Assembly (NCBI RefSeq): GCF_001522545.3 | Contig: NC_031770.1 | Span: forward strand, 107,176,130 to 107,240,129 | Length of the DNA: 64,000 bases | Direction: 5' to 3' | Source of the DNA: Parus major | Lineage: Eukaryota; Chordata; Aves; Passeriformes; Paridae | Shown: positions 13,460 through 25,030 of the stretch, in pieces | Numbering within the stretch: the first letter of the stretch is position 1 | How the letters are laid out: each line of letters starts with the position of its first letter | Translations under genes and position numbers: made by a program | The notes under the pieces: model-generated | Told to the model about the DNA's origin: nothing | The model's database searches: none | The model's input: the letters and a program-made list of their open reading frames with translations, nothing else

Positions 13460-16400
13460 CCTTAGCTGGCTGCAATTTGAAAATTAAACACACAAACAAA
13501 AAGGTGCAGCAGATATTTAGTATTTAGGTGGTGTGTAATGATGCAGAGCTGTGTGTGTGCCTGGGGAAGTTAGAGGGGGGTCTGTAGCTTTGATTTCCTG
13601 GACCATATGTTACCCCAGATTTGCCAGGGAGGAGCAGCAGTGTGCAGAGATGGACGCGCTTAGAGGACAATGTTTATTCCCTGAGACCTCATCTCACCCT
13701 GCAGGATTATGTCGGATAATCCCAGAGTGATAATGGGAGTGATTTTTGCTTCATCACCTTCTTTGCTTCAGCCTTGCCGGCAGGGGAGTGGTTATATCAC
13801 ATCCTGACCTCAGCAAAGCAGGAACACTTCTGTTCCCAGTCACAGCCATGGAAACAGTTTTCTAGGGTTTTTTTTATTTATTTTATTTTCATCTCTTCAG
13901 CCTGAGGTTGCTCTTACTACAATGAGTCACTGGGTGCACATGTAAGAGACAGTACTTGGCTAAATGCACAGAGTAGCACAAAGAAATACAAAAATGTACC
14001 AGAAATCTATATATTTACACTAGATTTCACTTCTGGTGATTTCAAGCTGTTCATCAAGCCAAAGCTCTTTTTTGTACCTGAGCATTTGTAAAATCAATGT
14101 GTACAGCCTACAAGCAAGTGTATGTGAGCATATTCTTGTGATCCCACGATTTTTACTGCTTTCCTGGAATTACCCCTCTGTGAGTCCAGAGCAGATGTTG
14201 ACTTCATACTTCTAATAATTCCACCAACCGTCAGCCTTGCATGCAGACAGGGTGTAATTTTTTTTTGTTGTTTAAATTGGACAGAATACAAAGAGAGGAA
14301 AGAATTTGTTATCAACAACGAAAAATGAGAGTGTTTTTTCACACACAAGTGTGTGAAAAGCCAGAAGGCAAAGCGGAGATGGGAATCTGGTGCCTTGGAA
14401 AGTGTGCGAGCAGTTTTATGTGTCAGTCATATTTTACTGTCTTGTCCACTGTGTCATGAATCTCTGCCTGTATCTGCATGTAAAAATGCCACAGCCTAAT
14501 TATTAGCTATTAATTATATGCTGGATTCAAGTGAGAATTACCATAATGTGCCACAGCATCCATAAATATGAGATCCAAGAGGGGCAGAATGGCCTTTTGT
14601 TTCCCTCTGCAGAATTTTATGCATGACCCAGTTTTTTTCTAATACTGCAGTGGCAGGAGAGACATAGCATTGTTTGTTCCACACAAAATGGGGAGGGGGA
14701 AGGGCTCTATTTTGAAATGTACAGTAAATAAACTCTTGCATTGCAGAATAAGACCAGAGAAAGGATGCTCGAGTCTCTTGCTCCAGACAGCAACATTTGC
14801 ACAGACATCTCACAGTTAATTATAATACTTCCCTGATCAGTCTGAGGCCAATCTCAGATTCTAATTTTCATTTTAAATAGCCCTCTGCTACATTCTGGGT
14901 CTCCTGTTTGCGATGCAGGTTGGCTTAACCTGCTGGTTTGGGTGGAGACCTGTGAGCCCCAGCCCCTGGTGCCTGCAGGGTTTGGAGGGGCTTGGGGTTT
15001 CCTGGGTGGAAGTGGAAAAGAAGAGGTTTCAGTGCTTAGGCTTGGATGCCTGTGGGACACCAGAGGTGGGAGGTGCATAATCCTTGCCCCCAAACACCTG
15101 ATTCTTCAACCTGTGTGGTCACTAAGATGAGCAACGAGAGGAAAGACAGCCAATTCTGCCTGGAAATGAAGATTCTGATGGCTGAATTTTCACAGCTGAG
15201 AACACCCCACCCTGGGCGGAAAACTGTAATTACAGGAGATGGGGAAGGACCCAGTTTTCTTAGAGAAATTACAGTGCTGGTCTAAGGGTGACTCAACAAA
15301 GGAAAAAGGGCAATGCACTGATTATCCATCTCCCCCAGGAGTCTAGGAGATAAATAAATACACCGTGAATGCTAAAGACACAGTCACAACAATGACAAAA
15401 TGCACAGAGAATGCACAGCACAGAAACCTATTTCTGTCCTTATGGAGAAAATCTGGGAAGAGCAGAGGAAAGGAAGGCAGCCCCAGAAGGGCTTGCAGCA
15501 GGGCCTGGGATGTGGTGGTGGCAGGAGAGCTGAGGAGGAGGAGGAGGTGGGAGAGGTTTTTCCAGCTATCAACAGCAGTGAGAGCGAGGGACGTTATTTT
15601 AATTACCCACGACTGGAAATGAGACAGAACCTCAGCCCAGTGAATCCCTAGGATGCTGGGGACAACATTTCAGCTCAGATGGACAAACAGTACATTCATC
15701 AGGCTCTGACCATGAGGAGCCAGCTGGGAACTGAAGGGGCAATAATTTTGGGAACAGCCATCACAAAGTACAAACAGGGAGATGCAAGAGCAGGGGCAGA
15801 GGAATGCTGGACCCAAAGCAGGTGATTTTGGCACACATGGGGAAGCTGTGGATACCTCCTGAGGGAGAAGGAAAGCCAACACAGCAGGGAAAAGCCCTAA
15901 AGACACTGGGTGGTTTATCCTGCCAGGAGGAAGGCAGAAAACATAAACACTGAGCCCAGCAGCAGTGGCCCTGCTGCACACCCAGGGCAGAGGGAGGTGG
16001 GAGCTGTGGGAGCTCGTTATGTATTTACATCAAAAGCTGCCCCACTGTGAAACCACACAGGAAGGCCTGAATGAGTTTCAGGGAACAAGGGTGGGAAGCC
16101 AACAGGAGGATCTGTAAACACATCAGGAGAAGAAAGAGGAAGGACAGGAACCAAGGGATGACTTGAGAAAGACCAGTGCTGTGTTCACAAAAGATTCCTT
16201 GTGTCAGCTGATTGACTGCAATTATCAGTTAATCAAACTAAGGGGTAGAGCAGAAAGAAACCATCCAGAAATTATTTAGGTGGGACAGAGGAGATGGAGT
16301 CAGCACAAGCAGAGAACGATCCAGTGGGAGGTGGGCAGAGAAAGGAGTTGGGATGTTCTTCCCAGACACCCTGGGCTAGGAAACACCCTCTGAAGCAGAA

Positions 16401-16599
16401 ACCAGCAGGCACAATATTTCCCTTTAAAAAGCAGGATTTATGCACCAGGAGCCTAACTCTGAGTCTTGGAAAAGTCCCAGAACAAATTGTTAAACAAACA
16501 GTTGATAAAAGCCAGAGGAGAACATAGGAATAAGAAAAGAAGAAGAATTTGTCAAAAATAAATTGCCCTAACCAGAATAATGTTCCAATCAGGTTCCCT
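13460..16599. other. intergenic, no gene seen
   Basis: No supported exon. The part at 14440-14830 is AT-rich with paired TAATTA-like motifs ('taattattagctattaatta') and might be a regulatory element. 15360-16250 resembles degraded ancient repeat but I cannot name it. Confidence 0.5.
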
Positions 16600-17340
16600 C
16601 TTGGGCAGCTGAAATGTGCCATGATTTAGGTCAAGCTTTTGAAATAGTCCCATCTGGTATTTTACCAATTCTCTTAAATTTAGGAAATATGAGAAAGTGA
16701 ACTTGGGAACAATTTAATAAAATACAGTTGGAGTCACTGCAGATAGTTTTCAGTCTAGGAGGAGATTCTGAGCAGGGTCTTCCTAGATCAGTCATAAGGG
16801 TGATCCTCTTCAGCATTTTCATTTACTGACTCAAGCAGTAGGAAGGGCCCAGGGAATGCTCTTCTAAAATATGCAGGTTGTGCTGGATGTCAAGCACCTG
16901 GGACGACTGGATGAGAATTCAAAATTAGCTGGAAAAATTGGAGAAAAAGCCTGACTTGAATAAGCTGAAATCCAGTAAGTAACAACACAAGCTGTGGCTG
17001 TGACAGGAGCATATCAAACGCACAGTACCCACTGGGGAGCTCTTGCCCAGTGACAGTACAGCAGAAATGGAAAGGGAATGGCAATTCACAAAGGATGGGG
17101 ATGAGAAATCTGCAGTTGGGAAAACACCAGCAGAAGCAAATCTCCTTCCTGGATGCAATACTGGATTGCTGTGTGTAAGCCAGAGGAGGTAATTGCTCAG
17201 CTTGGCTCCATGCTGATAAGGTCTCAGCTGGATGAAGTCTCCTATTTAAGGCACACTTTGGCAAAGATGTTAATTAATTAAAAAAGATTAAGATACGAAA
17301 AAGTAGAAAGGTTGGAGGATTTAACCTTGTTTTGCCAGGA
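16600..17340 (+). mobile_element. ancient CR1/L3-like LINE relic
   Basis: Heavily decayed copy of a LINE reverse transcriptase end plus 3' UTR. Ordered weak matches include 'gatttaggtcaagcttttga' (the D-x-x-K/Q-A-F region), 'agggtgatcctcttcagcat' (the V-L-F-N/S-I-F region) and 'gactggatgagaattcaaaa', in the expected order and spacing for CR1/L3 elements. It has multiple frameshifts and stops. Family assignment is by recalled pattern only. Confidence 0.5.
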
Positions 17341-19591
17341 AGGGGAAGCTGTGATAAAAAGCTCTCAGATACAGCCAATTCTTACAAAGAGCAGATATTC
17401 AAGTGTTGCAAGAGGAAATCACATTAAATTGCATCAGGGCAGGAGCTCCATCCCTGTTAACCTTTTATCTGCCTTCTTCTGTCCCTTGCCACCTCTTTGG
17501 GTGCAGGGACCTGAGCAGCAGACGGGGCTCACAAGACTGAACACAGAAGCAGGAGGTACCTGGTGCCCCGTTCTCCATCTCCCTCACCTGGGTCCCCTCC
17601 TGCCCAGCCTTCCTGGGCTCTGGCAGGGACATCTTGGCTGGGCTGCCTCACCCAGACCCGAGCCACACAGATCCAAGCATTGCTGAGCACAGAAGCAGGG
17701 GAAAAGCAGGCATGGCTCTGCAGCAAATGCAGCAGGACAGGGGTCTGGAGCTGCACAGTCCAATTTAGGCACCAGATAATGTGTGTGTGTGGCCACCCTT
17801 GGAGTGGGTCTTCCAGCCCCTGCCTCAACCCTTTGGACTCTAATCTGGGCTCAAGCTGTTGGATACGCATCAGTTGAAAATAAACCCAGCAATAATTAAA
17901 ACACTGTGCAACGCTTTTCCCTTTGGGGACAGCGGGGGGGAGGGAAATCTGTTTGTATTTTTGGCCTGGTTTTCCTCATTTTCTGCCACAGAAAACAATT
18001 CTTCTTAATGATGACTGTTCCACATTCCCGCTCGTGTTCCTCGCTTTTGTTAATGTGAAGATTTAAATGCACCATTTAATACCAACATGGGCCAATGAAC
18101 TCATGGCTACACTCGCACTCCCAGGCTGCCAGAAGGATGCACGATTCTATGACAGGCAATTAAAAATCCCATTATGGGACCACGGAATAAGAAGTAGATG
18201 ATGTATTAAAACAAGGAACATGTTTAATTTATAAATCCGAGTTATTGCATGCTGTGAAGTGCTAGGGAGAGAAATGAATAAAGAAAGGACTTTGTAGAGC
18301 TGCTCGCTATTAAGTATTATAAACAGCAATATATGTCTGGCTGTCAGAGCCTCCTGACAGCTCTGCATGTCAGGCAGCCCTCTGCCTCCCCTTCCCCCAG
18401 GGCAACTAATTTCTTGTATTTCCAAATCCAATAAGAATTTTTGCTGCATTAGCCAAAAGAACTCATAGCCGCAACATCAGGGAGTGTGACTCGAGCAACC
18501 TGGCCTGGGGGATGGGATGTAAAGCGGAATTGCACAGTTTCTCTATTAAAATTCAGCCACGGTAATTAAAATTTGATAATAAAGACCTGCTCAGCACCTC
18601 AAAGCTGTTGGGATGAATTTCTCAGGCATGTGCCTGTCTCTCCTGTGCCCACTGTGGTGGTCGCAGCATTGCTTTCCTGCTAGCTGGATGCCTGGATGGG
18701 AAAGTGGGCTGCCAGGGGCTCCCACATTTGATTTTTGGAGGGAAAGGGAGAGGTATATCACATAGATTGTACAAATAATTGCATGGATGGCAATTGCATG
18801 GATGGCCCCATCCTTCCAAGAAAGATTGATGCAGCAAGGTGCAGTCCTGGTGTAAAACCCCCCCAAGGATGGCTGTTGGGTCAGATTGAGGTCCTGAAGT
18901 ACCTGAGCAAAATTCTCCCTCTGGATGGGAAGGCTGAGGCTTCTCCATGTTCCCTACACACATGCTGCAGTTATTCTCTGAAGAGAAACGCCTCTGGCCA
19001 CAGCAGCTCTGGGGACAGAGGGATCCTGTGAGGGACACTAGCCTGGAATGACCCAGCAGCCTGATCAGAGGAAATCCCAGAGAGAAGTCAGGGAGACAGA
19101 TAACGGGAGGGCAAGGCATCCAGCAGGACATCTCGGATCCACAGGGAGGGCTGGGAGAGGAAACGGCCCATTAGCAGCGTTTTGGGGAATCAAAGAGCCA
19201 TTGTGCACCAGGCTGCATCCAGCTTTCTCAGCGTGTTTCCATCTCCTTGGGGACACTGCTCCAGCCTCTCACCTCCTTACGTCAATGCATTTCCCAGCAG
19301 ATTTCCCCATCTGTTTATCATCTCTGGTGGTGAAGGGTCTCATGGGGAGTTCTGCCTGCTCTGCATCTGCTCTTGTGACAGGCTCCATTCTGTCTGCCAG
19401 AGATGAATGAGCAGCCCTGGGGCGGGGAAGTCCTGGGAATAAATACTCTGGTCTGGGGAAGGGACCTTTCTATGGTGAGGGTGAGACCCTGCACTGCTGC
19501 TGTGGTAAACTGGAGAAGAATGGGAGCCAAGGGGGTCTTTGTCTTCATCCCCAGAAAAGTAATGACATGTTCCTACATGTCTCACTTCACA
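17341..19591. other. intergenic, no gene seen
   Basis: No supported exon or RNA gene. It contains the AT-rich block 18000-18605 listed separately, and a short direct duplication at 18780-18805 ('gcatggatggcaattgcatg'). Confidence 0.5.
18000..18605. other. candidate conserved noncoding element (enhancer-like)
   Basis: About 600 bp with composition unlike its surroundings: AT-rich, free of CR1 or LTR sequence, with many homeodomain-type cores ('ggtaattaaaatttgataat', 'gcaattaaaaatcccatta', 'catgtttaatttataaatcc'). No open frame of note. This texture is typical of deeply conserved noncoding elements, but conservation cannot be judged from one genome. Confidence 0.3.
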
Positions 19592-20110
19592 TGAATCATG
19601 GAATGGTTTGGGTTGGAAGAAACTCTAAAGATCATCTCGTTCCAACCCCTCTGCCATGGGCAGGGATGCCACCCACTGGATCAGGATGCTCTGAGCGCCA
19701 TCCAACCTGGTCTTGAACACTTCCAGGGATCCACAGCCTCTCTGGACAATCTGTGCCAGTACCCTCTGAGTAAAGAATTTCTTCCTAACATCTAGACTAA
19801 AACTCTTGTCTCTTAGTCTAAAAACATCCTCCCTTGTCCTATCAGTATCTACTCATGTAAGAAGCTGCTCTCCCTCTTTTTTATAAGCTCTCTTCAATTA
19901 CTGGGAGGATCTCTAAGCTCTTCCCAGAGCCTTCTCTTCTCTGGGCTCATCCACCCCAACTCTCCCAGTCTGTCTGCAAAGGAGAGGGGCTCCAGCCCTC
20001 TGAGCTTCTTTGTGGTCTCCTCTGGACCTGCTCCAACAAGTCCATGTCTTTCTTGTTCTGAGGACCCCAGATCTGGGCACAGCACTCCAAATGGGGTCTC
20101 ACAAGGGCCT
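19592..20110 (-). mobile_element. CR1 LINE 3' end, antisense, about 520 bp
   Basis: Starts with 'atcatggaatggtttgggtt' and runs through the complete antisense CR1 3' region: 'ccatgggcagggatgccacc', 'cctggtcttgaacacttcca', 'gtaaagaatttcttcctaac', 'gtctcctctggacctgctcc', and 'agatctgggcacagcactcc', ending near 'ggggtctcaca'. One of the longest and best preserved CR1 copies in the window. Confidence 0.92.
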
Positions 20111-21010
20111 GTAAGGATGCTGCTCTCCCAGGTATTCAACAAGAAAAGTGTTACTCTGCCTTGTCTCCACCAAAGGCGATGCCCATCTCCTGACACACTT
20201 GTTGGCCAAAGGACTCACACAGCAAAGGAAGGTGATTAACAAATCCCAGACCAAACATTCCCCACACCAAACTGTCTCTGAGAGTTGGCTCCAGGGGCAC
20301 CTGGACACAAGGGGAAACAACCATCAAGAAATCCAAACAACACAAAGCTCAGCTGCCTGCCATGCACAAATGCCCTGACTCAGAACAGCTGTGTGAACAG
20401 AATGTGTGTGGAGGGACCCCTCACCCAGGCAGCCAAAGGGACTCCCAAAGCCAGAAAGGACACATTTCCCCTTCCCTCCTGTCAGTACCATTGCTACTGG
20501 AGGACACAGGAGCCTCTAACTCCTGAGGGTTTGGCAATGACATACTGGTGTGAAAATCCCAATGTCCCCCCATGTTCCCAAGCCCCCACCTCAGAACTGG
20601 GTGGTGCAGGAGGTTTTCTTGTGGGAGCAGTTCTGCTGTTCCTGGTTGTATCACTGACCCATATTCCTGCCTGAGCTTTCAGCCATCACAACATCCCAAA
20701 TAAGCAGATTCTCCCTGCCAAGGTGTGTCCCTAGAAGGGACTTTCCAAACCATTACAAACTGAAAGTCCCTGTGACTCAGTCAAGTCCACAAGACACATG
20801 CTGACTGCTCGCTCTCTTCAACTTGATACTGCCAGGATATTTATGGGCTTCATCCAGGGAAAATGCCAAGTCCAGTGTCTGGGAAGGAAAAATCCCCAGG
20901 CTACAACACAGGCTGGGGATCACTGGTGGAGGAGCAGCTGTGCAGGAAGGGCATTGAGTCAGCAATGGATCATCACAGCAAAGAAGACAAACAGGTCCTC
21001 AGGCTGCATT
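20111..21010. other. intergenic, no gene seen
   Basis: Between two CR1 copies of opposite orientation. No exon, RNA gene or other repeat is identifiable. Confidence 0.5.
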
Positions 21011-21575
21011 AGACAGAGCATTGCCTGCAGGTCAAGGAAGGTAATTCCTCCCTTCTGCTCAGCCCTGCTGACACCATGACTGGATATCGCAACAGCCCCA
21101 GCACAAGAGAGATGGAGACCCATGGGAAAGAGTCCAGGGAAAGGCCATCAAGACAGAGTTGGAGCTCACACAGCCCTGTGGGATCACACAGCCTGGGAGG
21201 GGAGGCTGAGCATGCAGAACTGGAGAAGAGAAGCTCTGGTGTACCTGCAAGGAGGACATGGAGATGATGAAGCCAAGCTGTACACAGAGGTGCACAAGGG
21301 AAACACAACAGGCACTCCACATAAGCTGAAGCCAGGGAGGCTCAGACTGGATATGAGAAAAAATGTTCCCACTATGAGGAGGGCAGTTCAGCACTGATAC
21401 AGGATGTCCAGAAAGGCCGTGCTGCCTCTAGCCTTGGAGGTTTCCAAGATTCAACTCACTAGAGCCCTGAGCAACCTGGTCTGACCCCAGAGCTGTCAGG
21501 ATGAAGAGGTTGGGCTGAGGACCTCCTGCAGTCCCTTCTCACATCAGCTATCCTGTCATCCTACAGTGCCCAAGG
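21011..21575 (+). mobile_element. CR1 LINE 3' end, older subfamily
   Basis: Ordered diverged CR1 3' matches: 'gtcaaggaaggtaattcctc', 'tctgctcagccctgctgaca', 'aggctcagactggatatgag', 'cctggaggttt'-like sequence, and 'gagcaacctggtctgacccc'. It ends near 'atcctgtcatcctacagtgc'. Divergence is higher than in the 19.6-kb copy, suggesting an older insertion. Confidence 0.75.
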
Positions 21576-22164
21576 CCATCCCATGCCCAAGACACACAGT
21601 GCATCTGTGGCTCAGCAGTGCCAAAGGCTGGCTTTCCTCTCTAGGAACAGCACTGGTGACTGCATCTCCTCCCCTGCTGGGAGACCTCCACCAAACCCAC
21701 AACTACCAGATGGCCAAAAGCTGCCTCCCTGAGCACTAGCAGGGAGAGGGGGAGCAGGAGCCTCCCAGCGCTCTCCCAGGCATCCTTAACCACAGCACAT
21801 TGTTCTGGGCATCACACAATACCCCCAGACAGAGCAGGGCGTCGTGGGGGTGTGGGATCCACAGTCACGTCCGGGCTGCTGCGCGTCACCCCCAGGAACA
21901 AAGCCTCGCTGGAGGGCAGGGGGCTGAGTGCCTGGTGTGGGGTGCAGGAGAGAAGAGGAGGGCAGCTCTTCTTCCTCTGTCCCAATCAGAATTTGATTAT
22001 CCAAACACAGCGATCGTAAAAGTCCCCCACTCATCTGGTAACAATAACGAGCCAGGGAACAGCTTGTCCTCGCCAGGCACCACATCACTCACCAGGCCAT
22101 GCAGCCAGAGAACACCTCCCCATGCTCCTGATCCTCACCCAAGCTCTCTGCAGCTACCTGCAAG
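21576..22164. other. intergenic, no gene seen
   Basis: No gene or clear repeat. It includes somewhat GC-rich sequence at 21770-22100 with scattered CpGs, but no promoter can be supported. Confidence 0.45.
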
Positions 22165-22460
22165 GGCTGCAGCAAGGTGGGGTCAGCCTCTTCTCCCAGG
22201 TAACTAACAAGAGGATTAGCCTCCAGCTGCACCAGGGGAGGACCAGGTTGGACATCAGGAGGAAATTCTTCATGAAAGGGTTGTTAAACATTGGAGTGGA
22301 TTGCCCAGGGAGGTGGTGGAGTCACTGTCCCTGGAGGTGTTTAAGGAAAGATGGGACATGGCACTGAGTGCCATGGTCTGGTTGACAAGGTGCTGATTGG
22401 TCACGGGTTGGAGTCAATGGTCTCAGAGGCATTTTCCAACCCAACTGATTCTGTGAGTCT
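22165..22460 (+). mobile_element. CR1 LINE 3' end fragment
   Basis: Shows 'gtcagcctcttctcccaggt', 'agctgcaccaggggaggacc', 'aggttggacatcaggaggaa', 'tgcccagggaggtggtggag', 'tccctggaggtgtttaagg', and 'ttccaacccaactgattctg'. This is the 3' region of the CR1 subfamily that carries the 'tgttaaacattggagtgga' variant. It is 5'-truncated. Confidence 0.88.
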
Positions 22461-22710
22461 GAGTCACTCATCTTCCACTCCTGTGTGAGCACAAGGCGAG
22501 CCTGGTGATGGAAACCGAAGGTCTACAAATTCCTGGGTCAAACTCCTCTCACTCCATGACCTGGAGACCTGGGCTCAACACAACCAGTACCAGAAACTGT
22601 GCACAAAAAATGGCTGCCCTTGGGTTTTGACTCTTTTAGTGAGCCTTATTCTGAGAAAGAGCAAGATGGGATTCCTGCTAAGGGTGTCACTGATGGGTAG
22701 TGGCTAGTGG

Positions 22711-22784
22711 GGATGGATGGATGGATGGATGGATGGATGGATGGATGGATGGATGGATGGATGGATGGATGGAAGGAAGGAAGA
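22711..22784. repeat. (GGAT)n microsatellite with GGAA tail
   Basis: About 15 near-perfect GGAT units followed by three GGAA units. Length and purity suggest it is polymorphic. The same motif in the opposite orientation recurs in TNFRSF21 intron 1 at 31272-31331. Confidence 0.95.
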
Positions 22785-24639
22785 ATAGCTGATGCCTGGG
22801 AGAAAGGCACAGTCTGCATCTTGAGACCAGTGAACTGGCACAGTGGGAGGCTGCAGGATGGAGGCAGTAGCCAGTTTTCCTAGGGGCCATGGAAAAGCAA
22901 AGAGAAAGGGAAAGATGAACACGCTTCTGTGTACTTTGGATGGGGATGCTGTTTGTTGTTATATTATCTGCTTTCCTGTTTCCCTTGCCTCCCTTCCCTC
23001 CAGTGGAGCACTGTTTTGTTAAGTTTCTTTGTTTATGAGTGGGGAAGGGTAGCTGTGGAGGGAAGCAGGGGAAGGACAGCTGAGGCACGGTGTGAGGGAA
23101 GGAGGGCAGAAGCAGACATGGAAGGCTTCTTGGGCAGGGGTGTCCCTTGAGTATCCAGGCTGGTTTGACTAAATTTTCCCATGTTTCTGGCTAGAAATCA
23201 GTGATGTGTTTTTGAGAACCCTTAAAAATTAAGGGTTCCTTAATTGCTCTCTTGTGCTGCCAGAAAGGTTACATTTATTACAGAATTACCTCGTAATGGT
23301 AATTCTCGTGATGGTTGCAGCATCCAGAGCTTTTAGGGCTGTGTCCTGGCTCATTTTCAAGGGCAATTTGCTCCATAGACACTTCAGGACTTGAAGAGAA
23401 GGTTTCCAAAGATGAAATGGCAAAAACTGTGCTAAGAGCAGGAATGAGGTCCAGCCCTCTGCTACCTCTCACCTGGCTTATCCCAGAGCCGTGGCGTTGG
23501 GATCCCACCATCCCACTGCCACTCAGCCAGCAAGTTCCCTGCAGTGATGGGGCAGGGCTCAGGGTGAAATGAGCTGCAAGCAAGGCCTGCTGCAACCACA
23601 GTGCTCCCAAGGCACTTCCCAGCCACCACCATGTCATAGTAGTCATTCCCAAACTGCTGTTGGGGTTGTCCCAGGAGCTGCTCAGCTGCCTTGCCCAGTT
23701 CCCTCAGTCTCAGGCCTTCAAGCCCAGTTGTCATTGTAACCACAAATGACACCTCTGCTTTTCCTCTGACCTCATGTGACCTTGTGATCAGCTCTGCTGC
23801 TGCTTTTGTATCCATATTGAGTATCTTTCACGCACAGGCTGCCTGGAACCATCCCTCACCCCCACCCTATCCCTCTCCCTTGCATCAACTTTGGTGTTGC
23901 GCAGCCTCCACACACCTAAACTACTAATCTGGCACAAAAATAACAGAGTGAAAAAAGGGAATAGGTTTCTCCTAAGTCAGGGTTGAGTTACCCAGCACAA
24001 GAACTAAGATAAAGGGCAGGATGGGCAGGTAGTCTGGAGCTGAAGGAGACAGGACAGGAATGAGCCTTCCGTGTTGGCAAGCTCTTAGGCTGGTTCAAGC
24101 TGATGTGTTTAAATCATGGCTGAAAGTGATTTGAGCTCAGGGTGTGGGACTCATCCTTCCTTCTCTCTCACATCCAGCTGGAGTATAACTGGTGGCAAAC
24201 AGAGCAGAAACAATCACAGAGAGGGTCTGAAAAGCTGCCAAGGGAACAGAAAAACTGCCCAGTTTATAGCAAGGACCTGGAGGCTGGTGAGATGGGAGCG
24301 ATGTGTCCCTCCCAGGAGCTGGCATGTGACCTCTTCATTGCTTTACACAACCAGCCCTGTTATTCTTTCCAGCAAGAGGCCCCACTAAGGATCCTCTCTT
24401 CCGAAGACATTTAGCACCGGGGCTAATTCTCAGTTTCCTGGAGGAGGATTTGCAGGCAGTTAAAATGTGTGAAGGCAGGAGAGTGCCAGACTGCAGGGAG
24501 CTTCCTACAGACTCCTCTTGCCTCCTAAACTGGTGTGTAATGCAAGGCTGGAGCTCTCCTGCTGGAAGTCTTGCTTCCTGGGTCTTCATCTCCACCGAAA
24601 GCTTCTTATGGCATAACCAGCTCCTTATGCAACCCACTG

Positions 24640-24780
24640 GGGTTACTCTAACCAGTGTAAAGTCTATAAATTAGTCCTTAAGCTCGTGATAATAAATAAG
24701 TCCTTGAGATTATGTGATGATTAAATGGCCTGAAGTGATTTAAATCAGCCAAGCTTGGGCGAGGCTTTTAAAGCGCTGGG
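24640..24780. other. candidate conserved noncoding element
   Basis: AT-rich, repeat-free stretch with 'ttagtccttaagctcgtgat', 'gataataaataagtccttga' and 'gtgatgattaaatggcctga'. It directly precedes a GC-richer patch at 24780-25030. Enhancer-like by composition only. Confidence 0.25.
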
Positions 24781-25030
24781 GTGCAGGAGCCCAGGGGAGG
24801 TGAGAACACCTCGCTACCTCCAAGTCACTTTGCCCTGCTCCCCGCGGAGCTGAGGACACCCAGGCACTGCTTCCTACAGCCACACCAGGCTGCTCCGTGC
24901 CCATTTTCCAGCGCTGGCCGCCCCGCAGGAAAGGGATGCCCGGGCACCCTCGGCCGACGGGAACAGCCTGCGCTGCGGTTCCACAAATCCCGGTGACTCA
25001 CAGCCCCGGCATGTCCCAGGCTCCGGCACC
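24780..25030. other. small CpG-enriched patch
   Basis: Local rise in GC and CpG ('ccccgcggagctgagg', 'ggccgccccgcaggaaaggg', 'ctcggccgacgggaacagcc'). It could be a minor promoter or enhancer, but no start codon in good context plus splice donor is convincing here, so no gene is called. Confidence 0.3.
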